Assembly (NCBI RefSeq): GCF_000002235.5
Contig: NW_022145544.1
Span: forward strand, 1,714,501 to 1,778,500
Direction: 5' to 3'
Source of the DNA: Strongylocentrotus purpuratus
Lineage: Eukaryota > Echinodermata > Echinoidea > Camarodonta > Strongylocentrotidae
Length of the DNA stretch: 64,000 nt
This document shows, in pieces, positions 58,301 through 64,000 of the stretch. Both the position numbers and the translations under genes were made by a program. The notes under the pieces were generated by a model, which worked only from the letters and a program-made list of their open reading frames with translations, did not search any database and had not been told where the DNA came from. Position 1 is the first letter of the stretch, and each line of letters opens with the position of its first letter.

Positions 58301-61300
58301 AAGACAAGGAGAATGAGAAAGAAAGTAAGAAAGAAAGAAAGAGAGGGAAAGAAAGGTAAAAGAGAGACAGAAAGAGATAGTACCTATTTATCACTTACCC
58401 AATAAGAAGAAATTTCCAGGCAAGCTATTCTCATTGAGGTTGTTGTATGTGAGATCCAATATTTCTAATTTGGGAAATGATCCGAATCCTCTTGGCAAGC
58501 TGTACAGTCTGTTCATGCTGTGATTGAATTATATTCAGTCAAGTTCATCCCATTTAATCAATTTTACAAATCTCATATACCACAATTAGGATAGATCATA
58601 GCGTATTAAAACAAAATAACTATATAGACATACATATATTACATATGGATCACTCATTACTATTGTAATAACTGTTTTAAATCATAAATGTCAGTTACCA
58701 ATTCAAAAACGATAAAAGGGAATTATCAGAAACAAATAATTATCAAAGATCTCAATAAATGTATAAATAACCATTAAAAATACAAATTAATTATCGGACA
58801 GAGGAATTCAATAGAAAGTATGTTAGTTATCTTAATTAGCCTGGTAATTTTAAGTAGAATGATTGAGACATCGGCAATACAGTCTGTCAGGTGTTGTTTT
58901 CCTTCTTTCTTAATCTACAGGGTAAATTATTTGCACTACTCTTCAGTCTTCAGTTTTAAATGACTGATGAATGATTTTGATAATTCCATGTTTTGGAATT
59001 CATCTGCTTTATATGCCTTGATAATATGCAAGCAAAAATTCTTGACACATTTATAAAATTCATCGAACCCAATTAAGCTCCCCAACGGTTAAGTATTACA
59101 GGGCACATGGGGTGCAATTTTCAGTCTTACACAGTTACATTTCATAGTCATACGGTTATACAGTGTATTAAGCGGTACCCATTGGTCCCCCATGAATGAT
59201 CCCCTTTTTCTTATGCTAATTGAGAGCTCATTTGATGAGATAACCATCTGCCAGCACTTTCACAGTCTATTTCTATTGTTTTTCTTCTTGCAATATCCAT
59301 TACACTGATGCAAACTACATGTTCCTTCTAAATATGTGTAGTATGCACCATACTATAATTCAATTAGGAATGAGTTTTACACTTTCTCTGGATATACAGT
59401 ATCATCACCAGAACCCAAAAGGATTCAAATAATTGTGACATAATGTCAAGTTTGTCAACAGTAGGCAAAAAGACCATAGAAATGCAATATACATGTACGC
59501 AGACACTTACCCAACATTTAGAATTTTGAGATTTTGCATAGAGCTGATGTTTGTAGGAAGCTCCTCTATGTGGTTGTTGAACAGATTGAGTACTTCCAGA
59601 CTTGTCAGCTCTACTAAATGTGGTGGGACAACTGGAGAAAATAACATGACATGAATCACATGACTTAACATAACATATTCTACAATTAATTTCAATAAAG
59701 CCAATAATTATTACAGTATCTGCAAAGAAATGGTCAATATCTAAACTTTTCATTTATTAACTCACATTGTCCACCCACTTCATATTCCCTATAAACTATG
59801 AACAGAGCAGACGGCATGGAAGGAAAACTGCCTGCCCTTGTGCCTTGTAAAAACAAATGCTTAGATTGAAAAACAGGCCTATATTTAAACAACATCACCT
59901 TTTATTACAAAATAAACATGTTTAGTATATATCATCCAATTTCTGCTGCAGTAAAAAAAACTTCAATCATATATATAAAAAGAGTTGTACAAAGAGATTT
60001 ATTATCATGATTTAGGCTACCAATTTCCTCAAGGTTTAATATAACAGGAAGTAGGGAACATTTGATCTGCTCTTCCTCTACCACATTTACTCCAATTACA
60101 CGGGCCATAGACAGGAAGAAAACAGGAGTAGTTACAAAACAGTAATAGTATGCAAGTCTTGTGAGAGCAAGCTAGACAGATAGCAACACAAAGAAACAAG
60201 TGGGAATGATAGAAAGAGAGAGAATGAAAGAGAAAGAGAGAAAGAGAAAGAGAGAGAGAGAGAGATAGAGAGAGGGAGGGAGTGAGAGAGAAAGAGAGGG
60301 AATCATCTTTTTAGTACTCACCATCGATCTTATTGTGACTCAAAGTCAGCCTCACAAGGTTACTTAGAGAAACTATGAGAGAATATATAGAATATTTTTC
60401 ATTATAAAAATATATCTAATCAACATTGATTAATTATATGCCATGGATATTTCCTTAAAAACCTTGAGAAGATGTAAACATAATGGATACCAGATTTAAT
60501 ACCCGGTAGGTCATACTTAACATTATTCAATTCAGAATTTTAAATTCAATAGACAAAATTAATGTACCAACAAAGAATTATGATGAAAGAGTTTTAAAGT
60601 TGATAAATTAAACAGGCACAGTCATAATACATGACTAAGCACATAATATGAAATTTCTACAAATAGTATTCAATATATTTATGTATCATACCATTTATAT
60701 AGGCCTAGGCCTAGTCTATTTGTATAAATTTAAAAGATTGAAATTAATTTAGGCACAACAAAAAAATCATCAATCAATTATCATTTTGGAAAAGTAGCAC
60801 TTGTAATTGTGGCCTAAAAAAAGGGAACGGTCTCTCTGTGAACAAACATCATTAAAAATATTAATGATCACATTTATTCATTTGTCATATTAGTTATTAT
60901 TACTTTATTAGTGTACACAAGTTACTTAACTTTAGTTTAACTTTTAAGATTATTGGAAATAACAATAAATTAAAGTCAGTTAAAATTGAAAATAAAGTAA
61001 AACTTAGTCTAACATAGACTAGATCTATTCATACATCAAATACACTAAACAAATATGTCAAAGAGACCAGCACCAGGAAGAAATTAGAAAGTCTCGATCT
61101 GTTAATATTTCTTTACAATGACAATATGACAATGAAGTTCAATCTTCTCAAGAGACAAGCCAAGCTAGACAAGACTTCTAGAGTCTAGACGACATCAAAA
61201 TAAATCAATGGGACTGTAGAATAATACTTACACAGCTCTGGAATGTCGTGCAGTTTTGAAATGCTCTTGTCCGACAAATCTAGGTCCTGATGCTTGTTGT

Positions 61301-61340
61301 CTCTTGCATCATCGACCTGTTTTTTGACAGATTTAGACAT
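55307..61340 (-). CDS. RSU1: Ras suppressor protein 1 (leucine-rich repeat), complete 8-exon gene
   Basis: Exons, high to low: 61340-61232, 60372-60322, 59631-59511, 58517-58399, 57969-57887, 57323-57209, 56146-56014, 55406-55307. They give 276 residues; human RSU1 has 277. RSU1 binds the last LIM domain of PINCH1 and so joins the ILK-PINCH-parvin complex at integrin adhesions; it was first found as a suppressor of v-Ras transformation. The start is 'MSKSVKKQVDDARDNK'. Successive leucine-rich repeats include 'LVRLTLSHNKID', 'LEVLNLFNNHIEELP', 'LEILDLTYNNLNENSLPG', 'LRALYLSDNDFELLP' and 'LKELHIQGNRITVLPPEL'. The C-terminal cap has 'NPWVPPIADQFQVGASHVFD' and a basic tail ending in 'GKK' before TGA at 55309-55307. 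Phases close at every junction. Identification is secure. Confidence 0.96.
55560..55716. mobile_element. CAGT/TA family C element, full length
   Basis: CAGTGAAACCTGTCTACCGC to the complementary end GGTTTGTCTG, with TA at 55558-55559 and 55717-55718. In RSU1 intron 7. Confidence 0.65.
56199..56582. repeat. TTAA-bounded dispersed repeat, family L copy 2
   Basis: Full copy bounded by TTAA (56199-56202, 56579-56582), in RSU1 intron 6. It shares long blocks with 12425-12807. No frame is kept between the copies, so it is non-coding. Confidence 0.65.
57467..57615. mobile_element. Family E element
   Basis: GGGCCCATTTCATTAAACTT to GTTTTATAAAACAGGGTCCT, with TTTGCTCTCAGCCAATCAGA inside. In RSU1 intron 5, showing that the family spans different genes. 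Confidence 0.7.
57970..59510 (-). other. RSU1 introns 3 and 4 around exon 4
   Basis: Apart from exon 4 (58399-58517), A+T-rich intron sequence with an AAAGAAAG-type purine run near 58.32-58.37 kb; no other element recognised. Confidence 0.5.
60206..60300. repeat. (GA)n microsatellite
   Basis: AGAGAG/AAAGAG runs in RSU1 intron 2, adjacent to exon 2. Confidence 0.9.
60373..61231 (-). other. RSU1 intron 1
   Basis: A+T-rich; nothing recognised. Confidence 0.5.
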
Positions 61341-61417
61341 TGTTATGACTAATTTACTGTATTATTGATTAAAATATTGACATTTAGCTTCGCAAGCTTC
61401 GACTCAGAAGGGTGTAA

Positions 61418-61426
61418 ACCGGAAGT
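61418..61426 (+). promoter_or_regulatory. ETS-type site ACCGGAAGT upstream of RSU1
   Basis: A consensus ETS/GABP-like motif lies 78 bases upstream of the RSU1 start codon, where the promoter of a broadly expressed gene would be. One short motif is weak evidence. Confidence 0.3.
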
Positions 61427-62109
61427 TACTTCTTCTATCTTGTCAATCTAATTCAATAATTGGATAGGCTACTCCGTAAAAAAAGAGTATGTTATTCAAA
61501 GATCTTTCATCCTTATAAAGCAATTAGCATGCTATACTTTCATTTTTATCAAATTGAAAAATGGTATATATAAGTATTTGATACATATGAAATGTTCCGA
61601 AATGTTCAGATATGGGTTTTGTATGTACAAGTTCAAAATTAAAAACAACATGGGTCTTGAATAATCTTATGGTATGCACGCTCATGTAATCGAAAATTGT
61701 GTTTTCTGTCACATTACGGTAGATATCAGAGTCGAATGTAAAACGGCTGATAAACAATGTAAATAGGCCTCTGCCCCCTGGACCCCATCAGGAGCCCTAT
61801 GGCGGGCCCCTGACTGCTCATCTGACCATAATTAAATGCCTAAATCCCCTGAGCTTCATGTCGCTCCGCCCCTGGACACCACATCAATTTACGCTCCATT
61901 TCGCTCTACCTGATCCTATATATTTTAGCGGCTTAGCCCCCCGCCCCCCTTCCACTTTGTAAAACATTCCGCGGGGTCTGCATGTAACATGTAAGAGTGG
62001 TGGTGATGCAGATTTATTTAATGCCCCCCCCCCCCCAAAAAAAAGACCCTAATAATGGCATATCGCAAATTTTCCGAAATGGACATTAAAAGTATTATCA
62101 CACATGGAT
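61427..62109. other. DNA upstream of RSU1
   Basis: No gene seen. A G+C-richer block (61.77-61.95 kb) reading CCCCTGGACCCCAT-like phrases looks like an old repeat but has no second copy in the window. Confidence 0.4.
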
Positions 62110-62480
62110 GGATGCAGGCGCTAACGCTGGGGGGGGGGGGGGGGGGGGATTGGATTTTTTTTAACATGTGTATTTTAGAGGAAACCCCCCCCCCCCCCTC
62201 AAATTTAGTTTTTAATAAAAAATAAATTTAAAAGAAACTGTTCTCTTTTTTTTTCGTGCTAAAGGGTGACCAAAAAAAGGTGATCTTACCCCCCCCCCCC
62301 CCTCAAACTGAACGAAATATCGGTCGACCAAATTTTTTTGGGGGAAAAAAATGTGCTCTTACTCCCCCCCCCCCCCCCCCCCCCCGCCTATTCAGTGGCT
62401 GGCTGAGTCGTTGCGAAATTTTTAATTTTCAAATTTTCAACCCCCCCCCCCCTCAAAAAATTCCTGCGTTTGCCCCCGCC
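62110..62480. mobile_element. Degenerate relative of the 30.7-kb hAT-like element
   Basis: Same layout of long G and C runs, GGTGATCTTACCCCC, a GAAATTTTTAATTTTCAAA stretch and an end reading TTCCTGCGTTTGCCCC. Both termini are mutated and no clear target duplication remains. Confidence 0.55.
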
Positions 62481-64000
62481 CCTTGGATGGGACCTATTAA
62501 TTAAAGTGTGGGGCTTGGGTTAATTTGGATACTTTGTGTAACCATAAATAATTACTACCTTTTTAGATTTAATTGAATAGCAATTTATTTTGTTGAAAGA
62601 TAGTTTGAAGTAGTCACAAAAAATACAAATGAGCAACTAACAAATTTACACTTTAATTGATATCATTGTGACAGGATACATAATTTTAACATTACAGGAC
62701 AGGGAATGGATGGGTATACTGTACGTACAGTACGTACACGTGTGTGTGTAACACATTCTGGTCTTTTGTGTGTAAATCCAGCAGAAGGTATATGATACTT
62801 GTACGTTTAGCTAGCTGCCCTGCCCGGCCAGGCCAGGCAAGGGAAAAGCAATGTTGTCCGAGTTGTGAGACCCCAGAAAAAGACATAATTTTCTAGGACA
62901 TAGGAACCATAGGACTACGAGGATGGTTGATGTGGACATGGTATGTGTTTAACAAAGAATTAAAGAGGAAAAAAAAGAAGAAAAGGTTGAAGCCGTGAAG
63001 GTCAATTCGAGAGAGAGAGAGAGAGAGAGAGAGGTTAGGCAGAATGATAATTGATAGACCGCGCGCAACACCTAATCCTATACCTTTCCAATGCAAATGG
63101 TCGTGGTAGGATCGCGGACTTGGGCGTGGTGTGGTGCATGCCTGGTGGTGGGCTTTTGGGCGTTTGTTCAGAAACCTATCCAAAATTTGTCCCGTAACTC
63201 CGGCCTGGAGATACCCTAAAACATACCAAAAATGAAGTAAATATTCATTAAATCTTAATGTCCAAATAAAGGGCGCTAGTGTAGTTCCGTATCCGTTTTT
63301 TTTAGCAGTTTAATATCGATTCTTAGCAAAGGAATTTTAGCCCAATTTTTTACTGATTTTAATCATAATCATATATTGCATTTTCCACCTGAATTTAGAT
63401 CGCATCCGACATCGGGAAGCCTCCGTTTAGGGCTTCGATGTCGACGTCGTCGCTTAGTACGGTCTCCGCGCTATAGCTCTGCAACTCAAACTGAAGCTAT
63501 CATATCAGTCTAAAATTATGCAAACTTTGTGTATGCTTTATGGTATCGTGCATGTGCGTAATACCATAAACTATACGCGAAGCTTGCATTATTTTAAATT
63601 ATTTTTCAATGTTTTTGGCTATCAAATGCTCAAAAAAAATTCATGCTTGGGATTATTTTGTCATTTGGAGTTGTTGTAGACCATGTTTGTTGATATTTAG
63701 TGCCTTTTCATGACTTTGAAATTAATAATAATGGTCTAAGAGAAGAGGCAAAACATGCGGGCCGCCATCTTTGATTATACATGTAATGTAGGCATGCCAC
63801 ATGCATTTATTGATCGGCGATCGGAAATTATTATCCGATCATCCCTGATCGGCTCAAGATCGACCCTCGATCTGATGATCGGTTACAGGCCTAATTATTT
63901 ACCTCGTTCCCCATACGTTGATACCGAGATCGTTCGAGCATCATCATTTTTCTGGATAATTCTAACCTGTTAATTTGAGTTTTAGCAGCCATAGCGTCTA
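62481..64000. other. Intergenic DNA to the window end
   Basis: No spliced gene recognised. It includes a palindromic GTACGTACAGTACGTAC motif (62.72 kb), a (GA)n tract and a GATCGG-rich stretch (63.81-63.89 kb). The 72-codon ORF near the end has no recognisable features. Confidence 0.4.
63008..63035. repeat. (GA)n microsatellite
   Basis: Short perfect GA run upstream of RSU1. Confidence 0.9.

Noticed and set aside
59364..59753. 129-codon minus-strand ORF over RSU1 exon 3
   Set aside because: Out of frame with the leucine-rich repeat exon; the true frame is the shorter overlapping one.
62256..62504. Proline-rich ORF
   Set aside because: C homopolymers of a decayed hAT-like element read as proline.
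63755..63973. 72-codon plus-strand ORF at the window end
   Set aside because: Includes GATCGG-rich repetitive sequence and has no recognisable protein feature.

Overview
The window is metazoan nuclear DNA: about two-thirds A+T, GT-AG introns of a few hundred to several thousand bases, short exons, and a high density of small inverted-repeat transposons, SINE and LINE fragments, microsatellites and G/C homopolymers. Exon-level similarity to vertebrate proteins plus the repeat style suggest an invertebrate deuterostome, most likely an echinoderm such as a sea urchin. The species is an inference.

Four protein genes were reconstructed exon by exon, with reading phase matching at every junction. 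(1) Plus strand, 1-8717: the 3' part (11 exons, 799 codons before the stop) of a CFAP92/KIAA1257-like gene that begins upstream of the window. (2) Minus strand, 44502 down to 12287: a complete 36-exon WASHC4 (SWIP) gene, 1183 residues, a core subunit of the endosomal WASH complex that drives Arp2/3 actin branching. (3) Plus strand, 47326-48845: a two-coding-exon HIG1-domain gene (HIGD1A-like, 90 residues), a small mitochondrial inner-membrane protein. (4) Minus strand, 61340 down to 55307: a complete 8-exon RSU1 gene (276 residues), the leucine-rich-repeat partner of PINCH in integrin adhesions.

Layout: CFAP92 and WASHC4 are tail to tail, with poly(A) signals of both strands interleaved around 10.40-10.47 kb. 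WASHC4 and HIGD1 are head to head across about 2 kb. HIGD1 and RSU1 are tail to tail across about 6.5 kb of mostly UTR-like A+T-rich DNA. The last 2.7 kb upstream of RSU1 holds no recognisable gene. The four genes serve unrelated processes, so this is not a functional cluster.

Introns and spacers carry at least nine families of short inverted-repeat elements. Several have diagnostic target-site duplications: 8 bp for a hAT-like element, TA for a pogo/mariner-like family, TTAA for three families, and TTA for a Harbinger-like one. There are also two kinds of tRNA-derived SINE, a reverse-transcriptase fragment touching a WASHC4 splice acceptor, LINE 3' ends, a 41-bp minisatellite and a degenerate tandem array. 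I found no undescribed gene system. The most notable features are transposon edges lying within 5-25 bases of WASHC4 splice sites, a possible 90-base cassette exon, and long near-perfect hairpins.
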